A DNA stretch of 64,000 bases from Alphaproteobacteria bacterium PA2 (GCA_002256425.1 NKIZ01000001.1:1323943-1387942), one strand, 5' to 3'. Counted from the first letter of the stretch, positions 52,775-62,687 are shown. Translations and numbers: made by a program. Notes: a model not told the origin generated them from the sequence alone.

Positions 52775-55099
52775 ATGGCAGGTTGGCGGCAGGCGCTCTT
52801 GCTGGGCCTTGGCGCTGCGAGTCTGACAGGCGTCGCCCTCGCAGATGAAGCCCCGACGATCGAGCCGGTCATTGTCACGGCCCGCCTGCGGCCGGAAAAC
52901 GCCCAGTCGGTTCCAACATCCCTGTCCATCGTGGATGAGCACCAGCTGACTGCTGCCCAGACAGTCTCTCTCGCCCAGATAGCCCAGCTTGTTCCCAGCC
53001 TGAACTATGTGTCGCCCAATCCGCGCAACACTGCCTTCACCATCCGGGGCCTTGGCAGCAGCGTCATCGCCGTCTCCCAGGCCAATGACGGACTGGATCC
53101 CGGGGTCGGCTTCTATGTGGATCAGGTCTATCACGCCCGCCCGGCGACGGCTGCCTTCGACCTGCTTGACCTTGAAAGAGTGGAAGTTCTGCGCGGACCC
53201 CAGGGCACGGTCTTCGGCCGCAACACCACCGCCGGCGCCATCAACATCACCAGCAAGGCGCCCACCTTCACGCCTCAAGCCGTTGCTGAGGTCTCCTTCG
53301 GCGACCTCAGCTATCAGCAGGGCAAGCTCACAGTGTCAGGCCCCTTGCTGGCCGAAAAGGTCGCCGGCAGGCTTTCGGTCATGTCGACCCGCCGTGATGG
53401 GACCCTGCGCAACCTCACGACGGGCGGGCGGAACAATGACACCGACAGCTTCGCCATCCGCGGGCAAGTGCTGTTCCAGCTTCGCCCGGACCTCGATCTG
53501 AAGTTTTATGGCGACTACAGCCGCCTCGACTCCAACTGCTGCACCCAGGTCTATGTGGGTGTCGGAACCACCCTCAAGGCGGCGGCTCGCCAGTATCCGG
53601 CCCTGGCGGCGGGGGTCGGCTATGCGCCGGCGAGCCTCAATCCCTATGACCGGCTGACCGATATCGATGCGGCCCTGAAAGTGGACACTCACGAGGAAGG
53701 CCTGTCCGCCATTGCCGAGTGGCGCTTGCACGAAGCAGTGGTCACCTCGGTTTCCGCCTGGCGTCAGTGGAACTGGGACGCCGCCAATGACCGGGACTAT
53801 ACGCGGCTGTCCATCCAGACCTTGCAGCACATTCCGTCCCGTCAGATCCAGTACAGCCACGAACTGAGGATCGCCTCGTCCGGACGCCAGACCCTGGAAT
53901 ATGTGGCGGGGCTCTATGCCTTCACCCAGACCCAGATCGGCCGCCCCATAACGCAGTACGGGCCGCTGGCGACCTACTGGTTGCTGGGCCCGGCCCCGGC
54001 CTTTCCCGCCAATCTGCTGGATGGCTATGTCACGGATGGCCGAACCAGGCTGGATAGCCATTCCTGGGCGGTCTTCGGAGAGATGACCTGGCGCCTGGCG
54101 GAAACGGTCAGCCTGACCGGCGGCCTGCGCCATACCCGCGAGGACAAGTCGGGGATCTTTGTGTCCACCGTCTCAGGCGGCGCGACACCAGCCACCACGG
54201 CCCTCCTGAACAGCAAGCTCTCCATCCTGCGCCCGCAGTCCTACCAGGCCGCGGTCGCCGACGATGACCTCTCCGGCCGGATCGTCGCCTCCTGGGAGGT
54301 GACACCCAGGGTTATGCTCTACGCCAGCCATGCCCGGGCAGGAAAGTCGGGCGGGGTGAACATGTCAGGCCTGCCCCTGGACGGCGCCAACCAGCCGGCC
54401 CTCCATACGGCGGTGGTCCGGCCAGAGAAGAACGCCGCCTTCGAGGTAGGGGTGAAGTCCCGTCTGCTGGGAGATCGGCTGATCTTTAATGTCGATGTAT
54501 TCCAGACCACCATCCGCGACTTCCAGACCAATGTGGTGGACAGCGGACCGGGCGCCCTGCGCGGCTATCTCGCCAATATCGAGCGGGTCAGGGTCAAGGG
54601 TGTGGAAGTAGAAAGTCTGGCCCAGGTGACCTCGAACCTGTCCCTGCAGGCCTCGGCCAGCTGGACAGATGGAAAGTATCTCTCCTATCGCAATGGTCCT
54701 TGCCCCCTGGAGAGGATCGGCGCCGCGACCACAGTCTGCGACCTCAGTGGAAAATCCCTGTCGGCCCTGCCGAAGACGGCCTGGTCCCTTGGTGTGGACT
54801 ATGTGAAGCCGGTGCAATCAGACCTTTCCCTATTCGCCCATATGGACGCCCATGGCCGCACCAAGGTGTTCGGCGACCCGACGGGGTCCCGATACACAAC
54901 ACAGCCGGGCTATACGGTGGTGAACGCACGGGTCGGCCTGCGGGACCGGTCCGGCGTGGAAGTCTCGATCTGGGCGCGTAACCTGTTCCAAGCTGAGTAC
55001 CTTCAGAATGTCACGGTTCAGGCGGGCAATTCCGGGCTGATCGTCGGGACGCCCGGGGATCGGAGATCCCTAGGCATGACCCTGCGGGCGTCGTACTGA
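52775..55099 (+). CDS. TonB-dependent receptor paired with ModE regulator
   Basis: A 774-residue outer-membrane receptor. Signal peptide about 1-23 (ending VALADE), TonB-box-like IEPVIVTARL, plug domain about 40-160 (FTIRGLGSS, FYVDQVYHARP, LERVEVLRGPQGTVFGRNT), and a barrel ending LGMTLRASY with a terminal aromatic residue. The plug style is that of the large Caulobacter/Sphingomonas receptor group for varied ligands. The ModE-like regulator starts 26 bases after its stop, so I infer a link to molybdenum or tungsten (for example a molybdate-siderophore complex). Two nearby Cys (NCCTQ, in an extracellular region) might form a vicinal pair. The ligand is otherwise unknown. Confidence 0.9.
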   Translation: MAGWRQALLLGLGAASLTGVALADEAPTIEPVIVTARLRPENAQSVPTSLSIVDEHQLTAAQTVSLAQIAQLVPSLNYVSPNPRNTAFTIRGLGSSVIAVSQANDGLDPGVGFYVDQVYHARPATAAFDLLDLERVEVLRGPQGTVFGRNTTAGAINITSKAPTFTPQAVAEVSFGDLSYQQGKLTVSGPLLAEKVAGRLSVMSTRRDGTLRNLTTGGRNNDTDSFAIRGQVLFQLRPDLDLKFYGDYSRLDSNCCTQVYVGVGTTLKAAARQYPALAAGVGYAPASLNPYDRLTDIDAALKVDTHEEGLSAIAEWRLHEAVVTSVSAWRQWNWDAANDRDYTRLSIQTLQHIPSRQIQYSHELRIASSGRQTLEYVAGLYAFTQTQIGRPITQYGPLATYWLLGPAPAFPANLLDGYVTDGRTRLDSHSWAVFGEMTWRLAETVSLTGGLRHTREDKSGIFVSTVSGGATPATTALLNSKLSILRPQSYQAAVADDDLSGRIVASWEVTPRVMLYASHARAGKSGGVNMSGLPLDGANQPALHTAVVRPEKNAAFEVGVKSRLLGDRLIFNVDVFQTTIRDFQTNVVDSGPGALRGYLANIERVRVKGVEVESLAQVTSNLSLQASASWTDGKYLSYRNGPCPLERIGAATTVCDLSGKSLSALPKTAWSLGVDYVKPVQSDLSLFAHMDAHGRTKVFGDPTGSRYTTQPGYTVVNARVGLRDRSGVEVSIWARNLFQAEYLQNVTVQAGNSGLIVGTPGDRRSLGMTLRASY

Positions 55100-55124
55100 G
55101 AGGGCCTCCATCGGAGGTTTCGCC

Positions 55125-55931
55125 ATGACCCAGCCGTCGTCCCTTTCCGCCGGGCTCGTCCTGCGCAGGGTGGGGCAGAGTGCTGTGGGCGCCGAGCGCA
55201 TCGCCTTGCTGGAGGCCCTGGGCGTCCATGGCTCCATTACCGGCGCCGCTGCCGCTGTGGGCCTCAGCTACAAGGGCGCCTGGGACGCGGTTCAGGCCCT
55301 GAACAACCTTTTTGACCGGCCGCTGGTCGCCAGCCAGGCTGGCGGCAGCCGTGGCGGTTCCGCCGTTCTGACGGAGGAGGGGCGAGCGGTGATCTCCGCC
55401 TTTCGCGCCATTGAAGGCGAGCTGGCCCAGGCCCTGGCCGCCGTCGAGAAGCGTCTGTCCTTTGAAGGAGACAGGGCCCCCCATGACTGGCTCTGGAGTC
55501 TCGCCATGAAGAGTTCAGCCCGCAATGTCCTGCGCGGCGTTGTCGAGGCCATTGCGGATGGCGCCGTCAATTCAGAGGTCACCCTGTCCATTGGCGGAGA
55601 GGCGCGGATCGTGGCGGTGGTGACGCGTCAAAGTGTTGCCGACCTGGGTCTGGCGCCGGGGGTTCCGGCCATGGCCCTGATCAACGCCAGCTTCATCATC
55701 CTGGCCCCCGCCTCGGACGGGTTGCGCACCTCGGCCCGCAACAGCCTGGCGGGGATTGTCACGGATATCGCCCGCGGGGCCGTCAATGACGAGGTCACCC
55801 TGCAGATCGCCGACGGCAAGTCCCTGTCCGCCACTGTCACCCACGAAAGTGTCGAGGCCATGGATCTGGCCGTGGGGTCACGGGTCCTCGCCCTGATCAA
55901 GGCCTCACATGTGATCCTGGCCACCGGCTAG
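55125..55931 (+). CDS. modE: ModE-type molybdate-responsive regulator
   Basis: A 268-residue regulator with a LysR-like N-terminal winged helix-turn-helix (about 20-115: LGVHGSITGAAAAVGLSYKGAWDAV, given in part, then the wing GGSRGGSAVLTEEG) and two tandem TOBE/Mop domains. Each TOBE domain starts with SARN (residues about 127 and 205) and contains GAVNxEVTL. This is the full architecture of ModE, which binds molybdate at the TOBE dimer interface and then represses modABC or activates molybdoenzyme genes. No mod transporter is in the window. It is co-directional with, and close behind, the TonB receptor, suggesting that it controls that receptor. Confidence 0.92.
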   Translation: MTQPSSLSAGLVLRRVGQSAVGAERIALLEALGVHGSITGAAAAVGLSYKGAWDAVQALNNLFDRPLVASQAGGSRGGSAVLTEEGRAVISAFRAIEGELAQALAAVEKRLSFEGDRAPHDWLWSLAMKSSARNVLRGVVEAIADGAVNSEVTLSIGGEARIVAVVTRQSVADLGLAPGVPAMALINASFIILAPASDGLRTSARNSLAGIVTDIARGAVNDEVTLQIADGKSLSATVTHESVEAMDLAVGSRVLALIKASHVILATG

Positions 55932-55987
55932 GCCTTGCCTTGGGCGGCAAACCCGGCCTTGATCGTCCCTTCCAGTTGCGGGACGAG

Positions 55988-58213
55988 ATGATGCGGATAT
56001 TGGCTTTGGCGGGGATGCTGATGGGCTTGAGCGTGGGCGCGGCGCAGGCTGAGAAACTGACCCCCGAGCGGGTGTTTTCCGGTCCCGACCTTTCGGGCCC
56101 GCGGGCCCGTGGCGTCAGCCTGTCTCCCGACGGATCCATGGTCACCTATCTGAAGGCCAAGACCGACGATCCCCGTATGACCGACCTGTGGGCCGCCGAC
56201 GTCAAGGGCGGCGCCCCGCGCATGCTGATCGACGCCCGGGCCCTGATCCCCAAGGACCGCGAACTCTCCGAAGCCGAGAAGAGCCGCCGGGAGCGGCAGG
56301 GCGTCCAGACCCGGGGCGTGGTCGCCTATGACTGGGACGATGAGGGCCGTTTCATCCTGGTTCCGGTGGAGGGCGATCTCTGGCTCTGGTCCAGGGCCGG
56401 AGGCCAGGTGGCGCGGCTGACCAACAGCGCCGATGACGAGATCGACGCCAGGGTCTCGCCCAAGGGCCGGTTCGTGTCCTTTGTCCGCAATGACAACCTC
56501 GTCCTGATCCCGGCGTCTGGCGGTCCGGAGCGGGCCCTGACCACGGGCGGCGATGAGTTGCACAGCTGGGCCACGCCGGAATTCATCGCCCAGGAGGAGA
56601 TGGACCGTCAGACCGGTTACTGGTGGAGCCCGGACGAAAGCCGGATCGCCCTGACCCGCGTCGACCAGACCGGCGTAGATGTGGTCGAACGGGCCGATGT
56701 CGGCGCCAGCGGTGCTGTCATTGTCAGCCAGCGCTATCCCCGGGTCGGCAGGCCCAATGTCGCCATTGAGCTCTTCGTGGCTGATGTGGCCACCGGGCGG
56801 ATGGTGCAGATCGACCTGGGTTCCGACAAGGACATCTATCTGGCGCGGGTCGACTGGTCGAAGGACGGCAGGACCCTCTATGTCCAGCGCCAGACCCGGG
56901 ATCAGCGCAGGCTGGACCTGCTGGCCGCCGATGTCGCCACAGGCGCGACGAAGGTGGTCCTTACCGAGACCAGCCCGCACTGGGTCGACCTCTCTGATGA
57001 TTTTCGGCCCCTTAAGGATGGCGGCTTCCTGTGGTCGTCGGAAAAGAGCGGCTGGAAACACCTCTACCGGTATGACGCGGCGGGCCATGAGGTTGCGCAG
57101 GTCACCCGTGGCGACTGGCCGGTGGACGCCATCCAGGGGGTGGATGAGGCCAGGGGTCAGGTCGTTTTCACCGCCAACAAGGACACTCCCATCGAGCGGC
57201 GTCTCTGGACGACCTCGTTTCTCAAGCCAGGCGAACCGGCGGCCCTGACACCGGCTGGCGGCTGGTGGACGGTCAAGGTGGCCAGGGCTGGCGGCGCCTT
57301 CGCCGGAACCTATGAGGACCCAGCCACGCCGCCGCGAACGGGCTTTTACGACCACAGCGGAAAGCTGGTGCGCTGGATCGAGGAAAACCGGGTCGGGGAG
57401 GGGCATCCCTTCGCCCCCTATGTGGATCGCCTGCGCACCCCGACCTTCGGAACCGTCAAGGCGGCGGATGGCCAGGATCTGTGGTGGTCCATGCGCACGC
57501 CGCCAGGCTTTGATCCGAAGAAGTCCTATCCAGCCGTCCTCAAACTGTATGGCGGACCTGGCAGCGCCCTGGTGCGCAAGGTCTGGAACGATCCGGGCGA
57601 CCAGCTCTATCTCGAGGCCGGGTTCATCCTCTTCACCCTGGACAACCGCGGCACGCCCAACCGGTCTGTGGCCTTCAAGACCGCCATTGACCGGCGCCTG
57701 GGCCAGCTGGAAGTCGAGGATCAGCTGGCTGGTGTCACCCACCTGAAGGGCCTGCCCTTTGTGGACCCCGCCCGGATCGGCGTCACCGGTTGGTCCTATG
57801 GCGGCTATATGACCCTGATGCTGCTGACGGCGCCGAATTCACCCTTCGCAGCGGGTGTTTCGGGGGCGCCACCCACCGACTGGACCCTCTACGACACCCA
57901 CTATACCGAGCGCTATATGGGCACGCCGAAGGACAATCCTGCGGGCTATGCCGCCTCGGAGGTCACTGCCAGGATCGGCCAGCTGAAGCCCGATCACCTG
58001 ATGCTCATGCACGGCATGGCCGATGACAATGTCACCTTCGACAACTCCACCCGGCTGATGGCTGCCCTTCAGTCAAAGTCCGTCGGCTTCGAGACCATGC
58101 TCTATCCCGGCCTTCGCCACCGGGCGGGCTGGACCCAGGCCCACCTGCTGCATCGCGCCAGGGCGACCCTGGATTATTTCACCCGCAAACTTCATCCGAC
58201 CCCTGCGCACTAG
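55988..58213 (+). CDS. Exported S9 peptidase, dipeptidyl-peptidase IV-like
   Basis: A 741-residue serine exopeptidase with signal peptide (about 1-21, ending AAQAE). An eight-bladed beta-propeller (DPPIV_N) covers about 40-520 and includes the substrate N-terminus-binding double Glu in EFIAQEEMDRQTGYWWSPD. The alpha/beta hydrolase domain has Ser603 (GWSYGG), Asp679 or 680 (GMADDN) and His711 (LRHRAG). It releases X-Pro or X-Ala dipeptides from peptide N-termini in the periplasm. ATG at 55988 (or 55991) begins the signal peptide. It is 49 bases upstream of a second exported peptidase. Confidence 0.94.
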   Translation: MMRILALAGMLMGLSVGAAQAEKLTPERVFSGPDLSGPRARGVSLSPDGSMVTYLKAKTDDPRMTDLWAADVKGGAPRMLIDARALIPKDRELSEAEKSRRERQGVQTRGVVAYDWDDEGRFILVPVEGDLWLWSRAGGQVARLTNSADDEIDARVSPKGRFVSFVRNDNLVLIPASGGPERALTTGGDELHSWATPEFIAQEEMDRQTGYWWSPDESRIALTRVDQTGVDVVERADVGASGAVIVSQRYPRVGRPNVAIELFVADVATGRMVQIDLGSDKDIYLARVDWSKDGRTLYVQRQTRDQRRLDLLAADVATGATKVVLTETSPHWVDLSDDFRPLKDGGFLWSSEKSGWKHLYRYDAAGHEVAQVTRGDWPVDAIQGVDEARGQVVFTANKDTPIERRLWTTSFLKPGEPAALTPAGGWWTVKVARAGGAFAGTYEDPATPPRTGFYDHSGKLVRWIEENRVGEGHPFAPYVDRLRTPTFGTVKAADGQDLWWSMRTPPGFDPKKSYPAVLKLYGGPGSALVRKVWNDPGDQLYLEAGFILFTLDNRGTPNRSVAFKTAIDRRLGQLEVEDQLAGVTHLKGLPFVDPARIGVTGWSYGGYMTLMLLTAPNSPFAAGVSGAPPTDWTLYDTHYTERYMGTPKDNPAGYAASEVTARIGQLKPDHLMLMHGMADDNVTFDNSTRLMAALQSKSVGFETMLYPGLRHRAGWTQAHLLHRARATLDYFTRKLHPTPAH

Positions 58214-58262
58214 GCGGATCAGGATTAGGCTCATTTCAATCTCAGATTTTTCGGGGGTTCCC

Positions 58263-60503
58263 ATGCGATTTTCGACCACATCCTTCATCGCCCTGATTGC
58301 GGCGGCGGCCCTGTCGGGGCCGGTCATGGCCCAATCAGCCCGCGAGAAGGCCTTCGACGCCCAGATCTCGAACACCGAAATGGTCGACTGGATGAAACGT
58401 CTGGCGGCCGAGCCCAGCCATGTGAGCGCGCCAGCCGCCAAGGGGAATGCCGAGTGGGTCCGCGACCAGTTCAAGTCCTGGGGCTGGGACACCCGGATCG
58501 AGACCTTCCAGGTGCTCTATCCGACCCCATTGTCGGTCAATCTGGAAATGGTCGGCCCCACACCTTTCAAGGCGACCCTGACCGAGGCGCCAGTCCCCGG
58601 CGACGCGTCGTCCAGCCGGACCAAGGACCAGCTGCCGGCCTATGTGGCCTTCCAGGGTGACGGCGATGTCACCGGTGATCTGGTCTATGTGAATTTCGGC
58701 ATGCCCGATGACTACAAGGCCCTGGAGCGCATGGGCGTGTCGGTGAAGGGCAAGATCGTCATCGCCCGCTATGGCGTCGGCTGGCGGGGGCTGAAGCCCA
58801 AACTGGCCCAGGATCACGGCGCCATTGGCTGCATCATCTATTCCGATCCCCAGCAGGACGGTTATGGCACTGACGACGTCTATCCCAAGGGCGGCGGACG
58901 TCCGGCCCAAAGCTTCCAGCGTGGATCGGTGGCGGACATGCCACTCTATCCCGGTGATCCCCTGACCCCTGGCGTCGGCGCCACGGAAAAGGCCAAGCGG
59001 CTGAAGCGCGAAGACGCCCAGACCATCCTGAAAATCCCGGTCCTGCCCATCTCCTATGGCGACGCCCAGCACTTCCTGAGCGCCCTTGAGGGCAATGTCG
59101 TCCCGGCCTCCTTCGTGGGCGGCCTGCCCATCACCTATCATGTGGGCGGCAATGACGCGGTGAAGGTCCATCTGGCGGTGAAGTCGGAATGGAGCCTCAA
59201 AACGATTTACGACGTGGTCGCGGTGATGAAGGGTTCGGAACAGCCCGACCAGTGGGTCATGCGCGGCAATCACCGGGACGGCTGGGTGTTCGGCGCCGCC
59301 GACCCAATCAGCGGCCATGTGTCCCTGATGGCCGAGGCCAAGGCCATCGGCAAGCTGGCTGCCGAGGGCTACAGGCCCAAGCGCACCTTGGTCTATCTGA
59401 GCTGGGACGCCGAAGAGCCCATGCTGCTGGGCTCCACCGAGTGGGCCGAGACCCATGCCGAGGAGTTGAAGGCCAAGGGCGTCGTCTATCTGAACACCGA
59501 CGGCAATGAGCGGGGTCAGTTCGGCGCCGAGGGCAGCCACGCCTATGAGCACTTCGTCAATCAGGTGATCGGCGACGTCCAGGATCCACAGACCGGCGTC
59601 TCGGTCGCCAAACGCCTGCGGGCCTCACTGCAGGTGGAAGGCGCCCAGACGGGCGCCAGTGGCCGCGCCGTGGCGGCGGCGAAGGTCGCCGCGGATCCTG
59701 ACCGCGACCTGCCGATCGGCGCCCTGGGATCGGGCTCGGACTATTCCAGCTTCATCGGCCATCTGGGCCTGGCCGCCATCAATTTCGGCTTTGGCGGGGA
59801 GGGGAATTCCGGCGGGGTCTATCACTCGGCCTATGACACCTGGGAGCATCACCTGGCCTTTGACGATCCGGGCCTCGCCTATTCGGGCGCCCTGGCCAAG
59901 GTCGGGGGGCGGCTGGTCATGCGGATCGCGGACTCCAACCTGCCGGTTCAGCGTTATGGCAATTTCGCCGAGACGGTCGCCACCTACAGCGACGAGATCA
60001 AGCGGCTGGCGGACGCCAAGCGCGAGGCCCAGCAGGTGCAGGCCCGGCTGATCGCCGGCGACATGTACAGGCTGGCCGACGATCCCAAGCGGACCAATGG
60101 TCAACCGACACCCCTGGCGCCGGTTCCCTATTTCAACTTCGCGCCCCTGGACAACGCCATCGCCCACCTGAAGCGCAGCGCCAAGGCCTATGACCAGGCC
60201 CTGGCGGCCAGGGGCGGGTCCCTGTCGCCAGCGACCCAGGGCAAGCTGTTCGAAATGCAGCGTAGTCTTGAAATGGTCCTGACCAATGACATCGGCCTGC
60301 CGGGGCGTCCCTGGTACAAGAACCTCGTCTACGCTCCTGGCCGCTTCACCGGCTATGGCGCCAAGACCCTGCCGGGCGTTCGCGAAGCCATCGAAGAAGA
60401 ACGCTGGGCTGACGCCGACAGGTATTCGGTCCTGACGGCCCAGGCCCTCGACGCCTATGCCTCCCGGCTCGACGACGCGGCCAAGCTGATCAACGGCGGC
60501 TGA
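58263..60503 (+). CDS. Exported M28 peptidase, glutamate carboxypeptidase II-like
   Basis: A 746-residue zinc peptidase with the GCPII/transferrin-receptor layout: signal peptide (1-23, ending VMAQ), PA domain inserted in the catalytic domain (about 130-310, KGKIVIARYGVGWRG), M28 catalytic core and a C-terminal dimerisation domain (about 620-745). All zinc ligands align with human GCPII: His337 and Asp347 (NHRDGWVFGAADP), Glu385 (WDAEEP, with base Glu384), Asp413 and His521 (YHSAYDT). It probably removes C-terminal Glu/Asp or other residues from small peptides in the periplasm. It follows the DPP-IV gene, giving complementary N- and C-terminal trimming. Confidence 0.94.
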   Translation: MRFSTTSFIALIAAAALSGPVMAQSAREKAFDAQISNTEMVDWMKRLAAEPSHVSAPAAKGNAEWVRDQFKSWGWDTRIETFQVLYPTPLSVNLEMVGPTPFKATLTEAPVPGDASSSRTKDQLPAYVAFQGDGDVTGDLVYVNFGMPDDYKALERMGVSVKGKIVIARYGVGWRGLKPKLAQDHGAIGCIIYSDPQQDGYGTDDVYPKGGGRPAQSFQRGSVADMPLYPGDPLTPGVGATEKAKRLKREDAQTILKIPVLPISYGDAQHFLSALEGNVVPASFVGGLPITYHVGGNDAVKVHLAVKSEWSLKTIYDVVAVMKGSEQPDQWVMRGNHRDGWVFGAADPISGHVSLMAEAKAIGKLAAEGYRPKRTLVYLSWDAEEPMLLGSTEWAETHAEELKAKGVVYLNTDGNERGQFGAEGSHAYEHFVNQVIGDVQDPQTGVSVAKRLRASLQVEGAQTGASGRAVAAAKVAADPDRDLPIGALGSGSDYSSFIGHLGLAAINFGFGGEGNSGGVYHSAYDTWEHHLAFDDPGLAYSGALAKVGGRLVMRIADSNLPVQRYGNFAETVATYSDEIKRLADAKREAQQVQARLIAGDMYRLADDPKRTNGQPTPLAPVPYFNFAPLDNAIAHLKRSAKAYDQALAARGGSLSPATQGKLFEMQRSLEMVLTNDIGLPGRPWYKNLVYAPGRFTGYGAKTLPGVREAIEEERWADADRYSVLTAQALDAYASRLDDAAKLINGG

Positions 60504-60512
60504 CCATCAACG

Positions 60513-60542
60513 AAAAAGGCCCTCTCCGGGAGGAGAGGGCCT
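60513..60542. terminator. Bidirectional intrinsic terminator
   Basis: Arms AGGCCCTCTCC (60517-60527) and GGAGAGGGCCT (60532-60542), loop GGGA, preceded by AAAAA on the plus strand. On the minus strand this reads as an 11-base-pair stem followed by TTTTT, a textbook terminator for icd. On the plus strand it ends the peptidase gene. Confidence 0.88.
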
Positions 60543-60569
60543 GATTTCAGCTGAAGCCAGTTGGTCGGA

Positions 60570-61787
60570 TTATTTCGCGGCCAGGGCCTTGTCGAGATTG
60601 GCGGCCACCTTGTCGATGAAGCCCTCGGTGGTCAGCCAGCCCTGGGTGTCGCCCACCAGCAGGGCGAGGTCCTTGGTCATGGAGCCGCTTTCGACGGTCG
60701 AGACGCAGACCTCTTCCAGCACCTTGGCGAAGTGCGCGAGCTCGGCGTTTCCGTCGAGCTTGGCGCGGTGCTGAAGACCACGGGTCCAGGCGAAGATCGA
60801 GGCGATGGAGTTGGTCGAGGTGCTCTCGCCGCGCTGATGCTGGCGGAAGTGACGGGTGACGGTGCCGTGGGCGGCCTCGGCCTCCATGGTCTTGCCGTCC
60901 GGCGTGATCAGCACCGAGGTCATCAGGCCCAGCGAGCCGAAGCCCTGGGCGACCTGGTCAGACTGGACGTCGCCGTCATAGTTCTTGCAGGCCCAGATGA
61001 AGCCGCCGGACCACTTGAGGGCCGAAGCCACCATGTCGTCGATCAGGCGGTGCTCATAGGTGATGCCGGCTTCCTTGTAGCGGGCTGCGTATTCGGTCTC
61101 GTAGACTTCCTGGAAGATGTCCTTGAACCGGCCGTCATAGGCCTTGAGGATGGTGTTCTTGGTGGACAGGTAGACCGGGTACTTGCGGTCCAGACCATAG
61201 GTCAGCGAGGCGTGGGCGAACTCGCGGATGGAGTCCTCGAGGTTGTACATGGCCATGGCCACGCCAGCGCCCGGATAATCGAACACTTCATGCTCGATGA
61301 CCTGGCCGTCCTCGCCGGTCCACTTGATGCTCATCTTGCCCTTGCCGGGCACGACGAAGTCAGTGGCGCGATACTGGTCGCCGAAGGCATGGCGGCCGAT
61401 GATGATCGGCTGGGTCCAGCCCGGGATCAGGCGCGGGACGTTCTTGCAGATGATGGGTTCGCGGAACACGACCCCGCCCAGGATGTTGCGGATGGTGCCG
61501 TTGGGCGACTTCCACATCTTCTTGAGTTTGAATTCTTCCACCCGGGCTTCGTCCGGGGTGATGGTGGCGCACTTCACGCCCACGCCGTACTTCTGGATGG
61601 CTGCGGCGGAGTCGAGGGTGACCTTGTCGTCGGTCGCGTCGCGATGCTCCATCCCCAGGTCGTAGTAATCCAGATCAATGTCCAGATAGGGGAAGATCAG
61701 CTTGTCCTTGATCCACTTCCAGATAATGCGGGTCATCTCGTCCCCGTCGAGGTCGACGACAGGGTTGGCGACTTTGATCTTGGCCAT
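60570..61787 (-). CDS. icd: NADP-dependent isocitrate dehydrogenase (eukaryotic-type, homodimeric)
   Basis: A 405-residue isocitrate dehydrogenase of the dimeric, eukaryote-like type. It begins [30 protein letters not shown], given here as key stretches [13 protein letters not shown]; substrate-binding residues appear in [13 protein letters not shown] and FREPI. The metal/NADP region includes [23 protein letters not shown] (in part) and [11 protein letters not shown]. It oxidises isocitrate to 2-oxoglutarate in the TCA cycle and supplies NADPH. A promoter-like pair lies upstream and an intrinsic terminator downstream. It is monocistronic. Confidence 0.97.
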   Translation of the reverse strand: MAKIKVANPVVDLDGDEMTRIIWKWIKDKLIFPYLDIDLDYYDLGMEHRDATDDKVTLDSAAAIQKYGVGVKCATITPDEARVEEFKLKKMWKSPNGTIRNILGGVVFREPIICKNVPRLIPGWTQPIIIGRHAFGDQYRATDFVVPGKGKMSIKWTGEDGQVIEHEVFDYPGAGVAMAMYNLEDSIREFAHASLTYGLDRKYPVYLSTKNTILKAYDGRFKDIFQEVYETEYAARYKEAGITYEHRLIDDMVASALKWSGGFIWACKNYDGDVQSDQVAQGFGSLGLMTSVLITPDGKTMEAEAAHGTVTRHFRQHQRGESTSTNSIASIFAWTRGLQHRAKLDGNAELAHFAKVLEEVCVSTVESGSMTKDLALLVGDTQGWLTTEGFIDKVAANLDKALAAK

Positions 61788-61829
61788 GAGGGATTGGCGC
61801 TCCGGAAGCGTAGCTGACAGTTACAATCG

Positions 61830-61857
61830 CATATAACGGGCGTCGGGCGATGCGCAA
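61830..61857 (-). promoter_or_regulatory. Probable icd promoter
   Basis: On the minus strand, TTGCGC (61857-61852) and TATATG (61835-61830) are separated by 16 bases and lie about 45-70 bases upstream of the icd start. Confidence 0.4.
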
Positions 61858-61910
61858 AGCTTGAGTGCGTCTGACCTTGCCTAAACTGCGCACAGGTCGG
61901 AAAAGCGGGA

Positions 61911-62687
61911 ATGACCTCGCAGCCCCCCTGTATCATCCTCGACAAGCCGCAGATGGGCGAAAACATCGGCGCAGTAGCGCGCGCCATGGCCAATTTCGGG
62001 CTTTCTGACCTCAGATTGGTCAATCCAAGGGATGGATGGCCCCAGGAAAGGGCCTGGGCGACGGCGTCCGGCGCCGAATGGCCCCTGAATGCGGCGCGGG
62101 TCTATGACAGCGTCGAGGCGGCGATTTCCGACCTGCATCTGGTCTATGCGACCACAGCGCGGCCCCGGGAGCTGCAGACACCGATTCTCACCCCGCGGGA
62201 GGCCTGCGCCGAACTGGTGCGGGAGGTCAGCGCAGGCCGGCAGGTCGGTCTGCTGTTCGGCGGCGAGCGGGCGGGGCTGGAAACCGCCGATATCGCCCTC
62301 TGCCAGTCTGTGGTCACCCTGCCGATTGATCCGAGGTTCCGGTCGCTGAACCTGGCCCAGGCGGTGATCATCCTGGCCTATGAGTGGCGGATGAGCCTGA
62401 CGGCCGGGGTCCCGCCGGCCTTCCGGGATGCGCCTGCGCCAGCCGAGGCCGCCGCCATGCTGGGCCTCTATGAGCATTTCGAGAACGAGCTGGACGCCGC
62501 CGGCTTCTTCCACCCGCCGGAAAAGAAGCCCTCCATGGTGCAGAACCTGCGTTCGGCCCTGGCCCGGGCCCGGTTCTCTGATCAGGAAGTCCGCACCTTC
62601 CGGGGTGTGGTCACCGCACTCTCGAAGGGGCGTGGCCGCATGCTGGAAAAACTCGTCAAGAAGACCGTTCAGGGGAGCCCGAAATGA
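61911..62687 (+). CDS. trmJ: SpoU-family tRNA methyltransferase, TrmJ-like
   Basis: A 258-residue SPOUT methyltransferase. The N-terminal ILDKPQMGENIGAVARAMANFGL is motif 1 (in part: GENIGAVARAM), LLFGGERAGLE is motif 2, and LPIDPRFRSLNLAQAV is motif 3; motifs 2 and 3 form the trefoil knot that binds S-adenosylmethionine. The C-terminal extension of about 90 residues, with helix FFHPPEKKPSMVQNL, is typical of TrmJ, which 2'-O-methylates position 32 of tRNAs. The stop overlaps the next ATG by four bases (ATGA). Confidence 0.9.
   Translation: MTSQPPCIILDKPQMGENIGAVARAMANFGLSDLRLVNPRDGWPQERAWATASGAEWPLNAARVYDSVEAAISDLHLVYATTARPRELQTPILTPREACAELVREVSAGRQVGLLFGGERAGLETADIALCQSVVTLPIDPRFRSLNLAQAVIILAYEWRMSLTAGVPPAFRDAPAPAEAAAMLGLYEHFENELDAAGFFHPPEKKPSMVQNLRSALARARFSDQEVRTFRGVVTALSKGRGRMLEKLVKKTVQGSPK

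Noticed and set aside
55928..57742. Minus-strand frame of 604 codons
   Set aside because: Antisense to the DPP-IV-like gene, whose catalytic triad and propeller motifs are intact.
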